Positions 1-6,390 of a stretch of 9,781 bases of DNA are shown in pieces. The stretch is from Pseudomonadota bacterium (lineage in GTDB: Bacteria > Pseudomonadota > Gammaproteobacteria > Steroidobacterales > Steroidobacteraceae). The DNA lies in the NCBI GenBank assembly GCA_021820785.1, contig JAKADE010000074.1, forward strand, positions 1 through 9,781, in the 5' to 3' direction. Under the pieces are notes generated by a model, which saw only the letters and a list, made by a program, of their open reading frames with translations, did no database searches and had not been told where the DNA came from. Each line of letters starts with the position of its first letter. Position 1 is the stretch's first letter. A program made the translations under genes and the position numbers.

Positions 1-110
1 CGATCCTCGAGCACGGCGCCATGCCGCTCACCGAACTGAACCACGTGATCGACCGCTGGATCCGCAACCGCCAGGCCGGCAAGCCGATGCGCCGGCCGGC
101 CGGCCGCTGA
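1..110 (+). CDS. 3' end of an unrecognised gene (C-terminal 35 residues)
   Basis: An open frame enters from the left edge, with its first whole codon at base 3, and stops at TGA 108-110. The visible C-terminus is 35 residues, beginning ILEHGAMPLTELNHVIDRWI and ending in a basic, Arg/Pro-rich tail. Third codon positions are almost all G or C, as in the other genes here, and a strong hairpin follows the stop directly. Both facts support a real plus-strand gene end. I do not recognise the family from so short a tail. A carboxyltransferase-like reading of the EHGA stretch was considered but does not hold through the following residues. The start and most of the gene lie outside the window. Confidence 0.6.
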   Translation, partial: ILEHGAMPLTELNHVIDRWIRNRQAGKPMRRPAGR

Positions 111-115
111 CGGCA

Positions 116-150
116 CGGCATCCCCGGGGGCCCGCCCTCCGGGGATGCCG
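116..150 (+). terminator. Hairpin terminator candidate after the left-edge gene
   Basis: A perfect 12-base-pair stem pairs 116-127 (CGGCATCCCCGG) with 139-150 around an 11-base loop. It begins five bases after the TGA of the left-edge gene. No U-run follows directly; the nearest T-rich bases are ATTTTC at 161-166. It could be an intrinsic terminator with a weak tail or a 3'-end stabilising structure. The stem itself is certain; the function is inferred. Confidence 0.5.
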
Positions 151-244
151 CCGCAACGGGATTTTCTCCCGGCACTCGCCGGGGCAACCCCCAACACGGA
201 CCCGAGTTCAGGCCGTTCGGGGCCGTTTGGCACGCGTGCGAATG

Positions 245-270
245 GACGTCCGCGGCGACGTCTGCATGCA
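245..270. promoter_or_regulatory. Palindrome cluster upstream of the tricorn promoter
   Basis: Two copies of the 6-base palindrome GACGTC lie at 245-250 and 257-262, with centres 12 bases apart. The 8-base palindrome TGCATGCA follows at 263-270. The cluster ends one base before the proposed -35 box at 272-277, where an activator or repressor would be expected to bind. No specific regulator is recognised, and short palindromes are frequent in GC-rich DNA, so this is only a candidate operator region. Confidence 0.25.
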
Positions 271-271
271 C

Positions 272-300
272 TTGCCACCCAAGCAAGGGGCGCGCAGAAT
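272..300 (+). promoter_or_regulatory. Sigma70-like promoter candidate for the tricorn gene
   Basis: TTGCCA at 272-277 matches the -35 consensus at five of six positions. It is followed by a 17-base spacer and CAGAAT at 295-300, which matches the -10 consensus at four of six. Transcription would begin near 307 and give an untranslated leader of about 80 bases before the ATG at 387. No other pair in the 151-386 gap has both boxes and good spacing. A TTGACG at 324-329 lacks a partner. Confidence 0.4.
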
Positions 301-386
301 CCCAGCCATTAGATCAACTCCAATTGACGGGGCCCACCGACGGGAACGGCCGCCCGCCGTCCTGATCTGTCACTGAGGATTGCTGC

Positions 387-3300
387 ATGACGTTGAAGAG
401 ATTCACCGGCGCGCTCGGCGCCGCGCTGTCCCTTTTTGTGCTTTCACACGGCGCCCAGGCCCAGACCAGCGGCCCGGTACAGGCGCTGATCCGCTACCCC
501 AGCCTGCACGACAGCACCGTGGTGTTCGAAGCCGGCGGAGCAGTCTGGAAGGTGCCCGTGCAGGGCGGCGAAGCCGTACGCCTTACGGCCGATTCCGGCT
601 ATGACTCCCATCCGGTGATTTCGCCGAACGGTCAGTGGGTCGCGTTTACCGGCTGGTACCGGGGCAACACGGACGTCTATGTCGTCTCGATCGACGGCGG
701 ACCGGTCCGGCAGCTCACCTGGCGCTCAGTCAACGTGCCGAGAAACGGCCGGATCACCACGATGCCCGACAACGTGGTCATCGGCTGGACCCCGGACAGC
801 CGTGACGTGGTGTTCCTGTCGCGCCGCGAGAGCTTCAATCCGCAGATCGAGCGCGCCTTCGAAGTGCCGGTCACGGGCGGTCTGCCGACCGTGCTGCCGA
901 TGCCCTGGACCGGGCCGCTCTCATTCAATGCCGCCGGCACCTCGGTGGCGTACAACAAGCTCTCGCGGATCCTGCGCGCCTTCCACCGCAAGCATTACTT
1001 CGGTGGTCAGGCCGGCGACATCTTTACCTACGACCTCAGCACCGGCACCAGCACCCGCGTGACGCACTGGAAGGGAGAGGACACCTATCCGATGTGGGTA
1101 GGTCACACCCTGTACTTCGCTTCGGACCGCGGCCCCGGCGGCGTGCTCAACCTGTGGGCGAAGAACCTGAAGACCGGCGCGCTGCGCCAGATCTCGCATT
1201 TCCCGACCTACGATGTGGACTGGCCGAGCGCGGGCAACAGCGGCATCGCCGTGTCCGACGGCGGCCGGCTGTACGTGTACTCGTTCGCGACCCACCAGCT
1301 TGCGCAGGTTCACGTCACCGTTCCGCTGAGCGGCACGCACACGCTTCCGTATGAGTTCTCTGCGGCCAAGATGATCCGAGCCGCCGACGTGGCGCCGGAT
1401 GGCAAGCTTGCCGTATTCAGTGCACGGGGAGCGCTGTTCACCGTGCCGGTGAAGTACGGACACACCACCGACCTCAGCACCCGCGTGGCGAGCAATGACA
1501 AAGTTCCCGCCTGGTCGCCGAACGGCAAGTGGATCGCCTATGTCCGCGACGACGGCCAGGACAGCGAACTCATGGTCCGCGCGGCCGACGGGCACGGCGC
1601 CCCGCGCGTCCTCGCCCCGAAGGGCACGCTGAGCTATACGGGCCCCCTGCAGTGGAGCCCGAACAGCCACTGGGTCGCCTACAGCACCTCGCGCCAGCAG
1701 CTGTGGCTGGTAAACGTCAAGACCGGCGCGCGCAAGGCCGTGAGCACCGACCGTCAGATGATCATCGGCGCCTTCGCAGACGTCGCGTTCTCGCCCGACA
1801 GCCGCTGGGTGGCCTTCTCCAAGCACCTGCCCAATCATCTGCGCGCGCTGTTCATCTACGACGTCAAGAGCGGCAAGCTGCATCAGATCAGCCGCGGCAA
1901 TTTCAGCGACAGTCATCCGGCCTTCTCGCACGATGGCAAGTACCTGTACTTCGTCTCCGCGCGCCTGGTGAACCCGGTCCTGTCCAGCTACAACTTCGGC
2001 GCTTCCGGCGTCGTGCCCGACGGCCTGTATGTCACGACGCTGCAGGCGAAGACGCCTTCGCCGTTCGCGCCGCGCACGCAGCAGCCCACCACCGGCCATC
2101 ACCCGGCACACGGTGCGCACAAGAAGGGCTCCGGCAAGCACAAAGGCAAGAAGAAGGCCGGCGCCAAGACCAAGAAGGCCGCGCACCGCGTCAAGATCGA
2201 CTTCGCCGGCCTGATCGAGCGGGCCGTCCAGGTGCCGGTACCGGCCGCCAACATCATTCAGGTCGCTGAATTCAACGGCACCGTCTACTACGCCACCGAG
2301 CCGGTGCCGGTGCTCGGCGGCGCCATCCCGGGCGAGGCGCCGCAGCTGCGGGCCTACAACCTGGCCAAGCGCAAGGGCCTCACCCTGGCACAGGGCATCG
2401 GCGGCGGCTTCGCGCTGTCGGCCGACGGATCGACCCTGCTGTACCAGGTCGGCACCCAATGGGATCTGCGCCCGGCGACCTTCAGCAAGCAGGCGCCGAC
2501 CAAGACGCTCAATACCGCGAACATGCAGATGCAGGTCGACCCGCGCGCGGAGTGGAACGAAATGTTCGGCGAAGCGTGGCGCAACGTCCGGGACTACTTT
2601 GCCAACCCGAAGCTCATTGCGACCCGGTGGGCCACCATTGGCCAGCACTACCGCGCGCTGCTGCCGCTGGTCCAGGACCGCGAAGACCTGAACTACGTGA
2701 TGGCGAACATGATCGGCTCGCTCGGTGAGAGCCACATGTACATCTTCGGGGGCGACACGGGCTGGAAGAGCCCGCCGCAACCGACCGCCGGACTCGGCGT
2801 CGAGTTCGCCCTGAATGCCCCGTCCGGGCGCTATTACTTCAAGCGCATCTTCCGCGGCGACAACACGGTGCCGGGCTATTACGCGCCCCTGGCGCAACCC
2901 GGCCTGCGCGTCAAGCGTGGGGATTACCTGCTCGCGATCAACGGCATGCCACTTCGCGCCCCCACCAACCCCTACGCCCTGCTGCAGGGCACGCTGGGCC
3001 AGACGGTGAGCCTGACGCTGGCATCCAGGCCGGACGGCAAGCCCTGGACGATTCTGGTCAGACCGGTGGTCAACAGCGGCAAGCTGCACCTGCTGCACTG
3101 GATCAATCACAACCGCCGCGAAGTCAGCAAGCTCTCCGGTGGCAAGATCGGCTATGTGTATCTCAATGATATGGAGGCGACCGGACTGCACGAGTTCGTC
3201 CGCCAGTACTACAGCCAGATCAACAAGCCGGGGATGATCATCGATGACCGCTGGAACCTCGGCGGCTTCATCGACACCATCCTGTTCAATCAGCTGACGC

Positions 3301-3797
3301 AGAAGATGGTCGCCGCCTGGACGAACCGTCACGGGGCGCACTACCAGAGCCCCGAGGACGCCTACATCGGTCACCTGGCCGCGCTCATCAATCACGGCTC
3401 GGCTTCCGATGGGGACATCTTCGCCTATCGCTTCCAGCAGTATCACCTGGGACCGACGATCGGCTCGCGCACCTGGGGTGGCGTGCGCGGCTACGACAAC
3501 CAGTTCACGCTGCTCGACGGTGGCCAGCAGGTGGTCTCGGAGATCGCCATGTACGGCACCGACTCACAGTGGAACGTGGAGAACATCGGCGTCGTGCCGT
3601 CGATCCCCGTGCACGTGAATCCCGGACTGCTCGCGCGCCACGGCGAGGACACACAGCTGCAGACCGCCGTGCACGTGCTCCTGAAGGAGATCCAGCGTGC
3701 ACCGGTGGTCGTCCCGCCGCGTCCGCACTGGCTGCCGGCGTTCCCCACGCAGCCGGCGTATCCGGCCTGCCCGTCCAGCGCCGGAACCTGTCAGTAA
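387..3797 (+). CDS. Secreted tricorn-type S41 protease with TolB-like propeller and PDZ domain
   Basis: The product is a 1136-residue serine protease of the tricorn family (MEROPS S41), thought to degrade oligopeptides. The N-terminus (basic MTLKR, hydrophobic core, AQA end near residue 25) looks like a Sec signal peptide, so the enzyme is probably periplasmic or secreted. Residues about 30-700 carry PD40/TolB-like propeller repeats, e.g. HPVISPNGQWVAFTG (75-89), VPAWSPNGKWIAYV (373-386) and DVAFSPDSRWVAFSK (465-479). A PDZ domain lies at about 800-895. The catalytic set of tricorn is visible: Ser782-His783 (GESHMY), the oxyanion-type loop DRWNLGG (954-960), Ser1007-Asp1008 (SASDGD, nucleophile by alignment) and Glu1065 (NVENIG). 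The start at 387 has GAGGA at 375-379. A His/Lys-rich stretch at 571-600 interrupts the propeller region. The tail is Pro-rich, with Cys1128 and Cys1135. It stands as a single gene between two terminators. Confidence 0.95.
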   Translation: MTLKRFTGALGAALSLFVLSHGAQAQTSGPVQALIRYPSLHDSTVVFEAGGAVWKVPVQGGEAVRLTADSGYDSHPVISPNGQWVAFTGWYRGNTDVYVVSIDGGPVRQLTWRSVNVPRNGRITTMPDNVVIGWTPDSRDVVFLSRRESFNPQIERAFEVPVTGGLPTVLPMPWTGPLSFNAAGTSVAYNKLSRILRAFHRKHYFGGQAGDIFTYDLSTGTSTRVTHWKGEDTYPMWVGHTLYFASDRGPGGVLNLWAKNLKTGALRQISHFPTYDVDWPSAGNSGIAVSDGGRLYVYSFATHQLAQVHVTVPLSGTHTLPYEFSAAKMIRAADVAPDGKLAVFSARGALFTVPVKYGHTTDLSTRVASNDKVPAWSPNGKWIAYVRDDGQDSELMVRAADGHGAPRVLAPKGTLSYTGPLQWSPNSHWVAYSTSRQQLWLVNVKTGARKAVSTDRQMIIGAFADVAFSPDSRWVAFSKHLPNHLRALFIYDVKSGKLHQISRGNFSDSHPAFSHDGKYLYFVSARLVNPVLSSYNFGASGVVPDGLYVTTLQAKTPSPFAPRTQQPTTGHHPAHGAHKKGSGKHKGKKKAGAKTKKAAHRVKIDFAGLIERAVQVPVPAANIIQVAEFNGTVYYATEPVPVLGGAIPGEAPQLRAYNLAKRKGLTLAQGIGGGFALSADGSTLLYQVGTQWDLRPATFSKQAPTKTLNTANMQMQVDPRAEWNEMFGEAWRNVRDYFANPKLIATRWATIGQHYRALLPLVQDREDLNYVMANMIGSLGESHMYIFGGDTGWKSPPQPTAGLGVEFALNAPSGRYYFKRIFRGDNTVPGYYAPLAQPGLRVKRGDYLLAINGMPLRAPTNPYALLQGTLGQTVSLTLASRPDGKPWTILVRPVVNSGKLHLLHWINHNRREVSKLSGGKIGYVYLNDMEATGLHEFVRQYYSQINKPGMIIDDRWNLGGFIDTILFNQLTQKMVAAWTNRHGAHYQSPEDAYIGHLAALINHGSASDGDIFAYRFQQYHLGPTIGSRTWGGVRGYDNQFTLLDGGQQVVSEIAMYGTDSQWNVENIGVVPSIPVHVNPGLLARHGEDTQLQTAVHVLLKEIQRAPVVVPPRPHWLPAFPTQPAYPACPSSAGTCQ

Positions 3798-3809
3798 GCG
3801 TCTGCCACC

Positions 3810-3854
3810 AGACCCCGCCGTGCGACCTTCAGTCGCCCGGCGGGGTCTTTTCAT
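3810..3854 (+). terminator. Intrinsic terminator of the tricorn gene
   Basis: An 11-base-pair perfect stem pairs 3810-3820 (AGACCCCGCCG) with 3838-3848. A second inner stem, GCGAC (3822-3826) with GTCGC (3832-3836), closes a small loop. The T-rich run TTTTCATTT follows from 3848. It begins 12 bases after the TAA of the protease gene, making it the clearest Rho-independent terminator in the window. Confidence 0.9.
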
Positions 3855-3875
3855 TTGAGTGACCCGACGCTGTGA

Positions 3876-3918
3876 ATCGCGCGATCCGGTACCGGCGGCA
3901 CACGGTTCACGGCGGCAC
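3876..3918. repeat. Two abutting 10-base palindromes plus a 9-base direct repeat
   Basis: ATCGCGCGAT (3876-3885) and CCGGTACCGG (3886-3895) are perfect palindromes that touch without a gap. CGGCGGCAC then occurs at 3893-3901 and again at 3910-3918, a direct repeat with a 17-base period. The cluster sits in the 270-base gap between the tricorn terminator and the acetyltransferase start. No promoter boxes with good spacing were found beside it. It may be an operator, but chance is possible in GC-rich DNA. Confidence 0.3.
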
Positions 3919-4067
3919 CGCCATCCAGACGACGGACCGCCCAGCGAGCCAGGATGCCTGCGGCGGCGCCCGGCGCCGACTCGCAGCTCGCACGCGCAAC
4001 GGCCACGAGGGCCTCGTGCACTACCCCACCCGCAACAGCGAACAGGACCGTAATGGAAGGCGAACGC

Positions 4068-4547
4068 ATGCATCATGCCCACTCCATCGATCACTTGATC
4101 GTCAGACCCGTCCGTCGCACCGACTATGACCAGTGGCGTCCGCTGTGGGACGGGTACAACGAGTTCTACGGGCGCAGCGGTACCACCGCACTGCCCGAAC
4201 AGATCACCACCACGACTTGGGAGCGATTCTTCGATCCCGTCGAGCCGGTCTGCGCACTGCTCGCCGCAGCAGACGCCGCGACTGTCGGATTTGCACACTA
4301 CCTGTACCATCGCAGCACGACTCGCCTTCACGATGTCTGTTACCTGCAGGATCTGTTCACCGCCGAGCACGTTCGCGGGCTCGGCGTCGGCCGTCAGCTG
4401 ATCCGGGCCGTTTATGCCGCCGCACAGGACCACGGCTGCAGCCGTGTCTACTGGCAGACCCAGGCGACGAACCACGCCGGCCGCGCGCTCTATGACCAGG
4501 TCGCGGCACATCACGGCTTCATCGTGTACACACATGAATTGAAGTGA
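4068..4547 (+). CDS. GNAT-family N-acetyltransferase
   Basis: This is a 159-residue GNAT acetyltransferase, expected to move an acetyl group from acetyl-CoA to an amine; the substrate cannot be told from sequence. The fold runs in the usual order. IVRPVRRTDYDQW (11-23) is the first strand and helix. CYLQDLFT (91-98) is strand 4. RGLGVG (103-108) is the R/QxxGxG acetyl-CoA pyrophosphate loop. Asn135 and Tyr142 in TNHAGRALYDQVA match the late Asn and general-acid Tyr of the family. Its length is typical of a single-domain GNAT. I chose ATG 4068 because GGAAGG (4055-4060) lies seven bases before it. An in-frame ATG at 4053 is possible, and the frame stays open back to 3954, but that upstream part has no family resemblance. 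The gene appears monocistronic. Confidence 0.88.
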   Translation: MHHAHSIDHLIVRPVRRTDYDQWRPLWDGYNEFYGRSGTTALPEQITTTTWERFFDPVEPVCALLAAADAATVGFAHYLYHRSTTRLHDVCYLQDLFTAEHVRGLGVGRQLIRAVYAAAQDHGCSRVYWQTQATNHAGRALYDQVAAHHGFIVYTHELK

Positions 4548-4577
4548 GCTCACGCTCCGGCGCACACCATCCGCCGC

Positions 4578-4655
4578 GCCGGGCATAGCGCTCCACGGAA
4601 TTCGCCCGATGCCCGGCCGAAGACGCCTGCGGGCGCGACTGCGCCCCCGGAGGCG
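4578..4655 (+). terminator. Tandem GC-rich hairpins downstream of the acetyltransferase
   Basis: The first hairpin is a perfect 9-bp stem, GCCGGGCAT (4578-4586) with ATGCCCGGC (4609-4617). The second is a two-part stem, CGCCT (4624-4628) with AGGCG (4651-4655), enclosing GGGCGC (4631-4636) with GCGCCC (4641-4646) around a GACT loop. Neither is followed by a U-run. They begin 31 bases after the acetyltransferase stop and could be U-less terminators or 3'-end protectors. Confidence 0.3.
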
Positions 4656-4720
4656 GACCATCGATCCGGGCAGCCCCTGTCGTCGGCGCGCGGCAAATGA
4701 TAGAAATAGAGCACAAGTGT

Positions 4721-4744
4721 CGCCGCACAGCGCTCGGTGCGGCG
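4721..4744 (+). other. Hairpin in the leader of the DUF2059 gene
   Basis: A perfect 8-bp stem, CGCCGCAC (4721-4728) with GTGCGGCG (4737-4744), closes an 8-base loop containing the palindrome AGCGCT. It ends 42 bases before the ATG at 4787. An A-rich patch at 4694-4716 just upstream is the most AT-rich stretch of the gap and may hold the promoter, though no convincing -35/-10 pair was found. The hairpin does not cover the ribosome binding site. Confidence 0.3.
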
Positions 4745-4786
4745 CGCGCATCATTCATAAGCCGGGCGCGAATGGGAGTGAACTCG

Positions 4787-5263
4787 ATGAAGATTTTCGT
4801 ACCGCTGCTCGCCGGCTGCCTGATCGCGACTCACGCCTTCGCCGGCGAGGCCCCTGCAACCCCTCGCATGCAGGCCGCCACGCAACTGCTGAAGGTGATG
4901 GACGCGCAGCGGGCCACCGCCGCAGGGTTCTCGACGATGGCGGACGTCATGATCAAAGCCAATCCCATGCTCGCGCCGTACCGCAGCGTCATCCTCCAGT
5001 GGGCCCACAAGTACATGTCCTGGCAAAAGATGGGACCTCAATTGGCCACGCTGTATGCCAGCGCGTTCACCCGCGCGCAGCTGCAGGACCTGATCCGCTT
5101 CTACCAGACGCCGACCGGCCAGAAGGCGGTCAGACTCCTGCCGGAATTGGCCCAGAAGGGCGCCGTGATCGGTGAGGCCATGGCGCGCCAGCACATCCCG
5201 CAGCTGCAGGAGATGCTCAAGGCACGGACCGCACAGTTGACCCAGACACCCTCGAACCATTAG
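4787..5263 (+). CDS. Exported DUF2059-family protein
   Basis: This small exported protein of 158 residues has no known reaction. The N-terminus, MKIFVPLLAGCLIATHAFA, has a short basic start, a hydrophobic core and an AFA end, typical of a Sec signal peptide cleaved before Gly20. The mature part is alpha-helical in character. Its segment at about 88-130, with FYQTPTGQKAVRLLPEL (105-121), matches the core of the DUF2059 family, in which FYxSPxGQK-like residues are conserved. A periplasmic location is likely; the function of the family is not established. I chose ATG 4787 because GGGAG (4774-4778) lies eight bases before it and because it opens directly into the signal peptide. The same frame is open back to 4697, but the extra 30 residues are polar and would bury the signal. 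A single Cys (Cys11) lies in the signal, not in a lipobox position. Confidence 0.85.
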   Translation: MKIFVPLLAGCLIATHAFAGEAPATPRMQAATQLLKVMDAQRATAAGFSTMADVMIKANPMLAPYRSVILQWAHKYMSWQKMGPQLATLYASAFTRAQLQDLIRFYQTPTGQKAVRLLPELAQKGAVIGEAMARQHIPQLQEMLKARTAQLTQTPSNH

Positions 5264-5272
5264 CGGCAGCCG

Positions 5273-5344
5273 CGCGGCGGGCGCCGCGTGCCCCCCTGTG
5301 GCGGCGCATCGCGAAAGCGGCCCGGCGTTCGCGCGATGCGCTGC
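5273..5344 (+). terminator. Paired hairpins after the DUF2059 gene
   Basis: CGCGGCG (5273-5279) pairs with CGCCGCG (5282-5288), starting ten bases after the TAG. A larger stem follows: 5301-5313 pairs with 5332-5344 over 13 positions, with one G-U and otherwise perfect, around an 18-base loop. No U-run follows. A stem of this length is unlikely to be chance, so termination or 3'-end protection of the DUF2059 mRNA is plausible. The downstream exporter gene would then need its own promoter, which was not identified. Confidence 0.4.
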
Positions 5345-5441
5345 TCCCCCGGGGCACCGGATACACCTTCGCGCGCGACGGCAAAGTGCAGCCGATTCCG
5401 CTAGGCTTGCCGCTCAGACCCGTGACGTCGTACCGCACCCC

Positions 5442-6251
5442 ATGCTCTTCTCCATCACTGTGCTCCTGCTCGCCGGCGCTTCGGCCGGCTTTCTCGGCGG
5501 TCTGCTCGGCATCGGCGGCGGGCTGCTGGTGGTGGCGGCGCTCAGTCTGGCATTGCCGGCGCTCGGAGTGCCCGCAGCAGAGGTGATGCACGTCGCGGTG
5601 GCCACCTCCATGGCCACGATCGTGCTGACCCTCGCGTCCTCGGCGATGGCGCATATCCGCCGCGGCACGGTGGTCTGGCCCAGCTGGCGATGGCTCGCGC
5701 CGGGCATGGTCATCGGCGGCGTGGCCGGCGCGCACATTGCGCAATTGCTCTCGGCTCACGCCCTGCGCTGGGGCATCACGGCGTTTTGCGCGGTGACTGC
5801 GGCGCGGATGGCGTTCGGCCGCGGGCGCACGACGGAGCGCACCGATCCCGGACAGGTGGCGCGTTCACCCTGGCTGCTGCCGGCCGGCGCGCTGATCGGC
5901 GCGATCTCGGCCGTAGTCGGCATCGGCGGCGGATCGATGACCGTGCCTTTGCTGATGGCGCTCGGCGTGAAGCCGGTCAAGGCGGTCAGCACCAGCGCGG
6001 TCTGCGGACTCGCCATTGCGATTTCGAGCGCGCTGGCCTACGCACTTTCTGTGCATGCCCCGCCGCACGCGCTGCCGTGGGGCTCTGTGGGCTATCTGTA
6101 CCTTCCGGCCGCCGCGATCGCCGCGCTGGGCTCGATGACGCTCGCACCCGTCGGTGCCCATGTGGCGCACTCGATCCCCAGTACTGCACTGAAGCGGGTG
6201 TTCGCGGTGTTCCTCGTGGTGGTCGGAGTACTCATCGCGCTCGGAGGATGA
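5442..6251 (+). CDS. TauE/SafE-family membrane permease (sulfite/organosulfonate exporter type)
   Basis: This 269-residue inner-membrane protein belongs to the TauE/SafE (formerly DUF81) family. Some members export sulfite, sulfoacetate or other anions; the substrate here is not shown. It consists of two homologous halves. Each begins with a glycine-rich signature: FLGGLLGIGGG at 17-27 and VVGIGGGSMTVP at 158-169. Each also has a matching helix, ATSMATIVLTLASSAMA (54-70) versus STSAVCGLAIAISSALA (183-199). About eight hydrophobic segments can be counted, with a polar, charged cytoplasmic-type link at 126-141. ATG 5442 was chosen because it opens straight into the first membrane helix. The frame is open back to 5298, but that part is Arg-rich and polar. 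No Shine-Dalgarno sequence precedes 5442, so translation may be weak or start differently. It is followed closely by a convergent tRNA gene. Confidence 0.85.
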   Translation: MLFSITVLLLAGASAGFLGGLLGIGGGLLVVAALSLALPALGVPAAEVMHVAVATSMATIVLTLASSAMAHIRRGTVVWPSWRWLAPGMVIGGVAGAHIAQLLSAHALRWGITAFCAVTAARMAFGRGRTTERTDPGQVARSPWLLPAGALIGAISAVVGIGGGSMTVPLLMALGVKPVKAVSTSAVCGLAIAISSALAYALSVHAPPHALPWGSVGYLYLPAAAIAALGSMTLAPVGAHVAHSIPSTALKRVFAVFLVVVGVLIALGG

Positions 6252-6272
6252 GCACTACCGCTGAAGAAGAAT

Positions 6273-6349
6273 TGGTCGGGGCAGGGAGATTCGAACTCCC
6301 GACCCTCTGCTCCCAAAGCAGATGCGCTACCAGACTGCGCCATGCCCCG
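6273..6349 (-). tRNA. tRNA-Pro with UGG anticodon
   Basis: Read on the minus strand this is a complete 77-base cloverleaf. The acceptor stem CGGGGCA/TGCCCCG has 7 perfect pairs. The D-arm is GCGC/GCGC, the anticodon stem TCTGC/GCAGA, the T-stem GGGAG/CTCCC, and the T-loop TTCGAAT. The anticodon loop TTTGGGA gives anticodon TGG (plus-strand 6313-6315), reading proline CCN codons. C1:G72 and A73 are the usual bacterial tRNA-Pro identity elements, and the CCA end is encoded (6273-6275). The gene converges on the exporter gene and diverges from folD. The T-rich stretch just past the CCA on the minus strand may help end transcription. No duplicated 3' end, and so no sign of an integrated element, is visible. 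Confidence 0.97.
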
Positions 6350-6353
6350 AACC

Positions 6354-6387
6354 GTGCCGGCACAGGGGGAGAACCCCCTGGCGGCAC
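6354..6387 (-). other. Long hairpin between tRNA-Pro and folD
   Basis: An upper stem, CAGGGGG (6363-6369) with CCCCCTG (6374-6380), has a four-base loop. A lower stem, GTGCCG (6354-6359) with CGGCAC (6382-6387), continues it after a three-base versus one-base internal bulge, giving 13 pairs. It lies four bases from the mature 5' end of the tRNA. If the tRNA promoter proposed at 6391-6418 is right, it forms nearly the whole 5' leader of the precursor. No T-run follows on either strand, so it is not a typical terminator. Confidence 0.45.
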
Positions 6388-6390
6388 GGC

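Noticed and set aside
2097..2192. Frameshift as the origin of the His/Lys-rich stretch in the tricorn gene
   Set aside because: The reading frame carries family sequence on both sides (propeller repeats before, VKIDF and the rest after), so the stretch is in-frame coding sequence.
921..3446. An 841-codon open frame antisense to the tricorn gene
   Set aside because: The plus-strand frame has complete propeller, PDZ and catalytic motifs plus a good ribosome site and terminator. The antisense frame shows no recognisable domain and is the expected by-product of GC-rich third positions.
3954..4067. N-terminal extension of the acetyltransferase
   Set aside because: The residues are low in complexity and unlike GNAT proteins, and the best ribosome binding site directs translation to 4068.
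3564..4754. A 396-codon minus-strand open frame across the tricorn end and acetyltransferase
   Set aside because: It crosses a clear terminator and two genes with family motifs, is Arg/Gly-rich throughout, and has no domain signal.
6273..6349. tRNA-Pro as an attachment site for an integrated element
   Set aside because: No integrase gene and no duplicated tRNA 3' end were seen in the window; the flanks are ordinary housekeeping genes.
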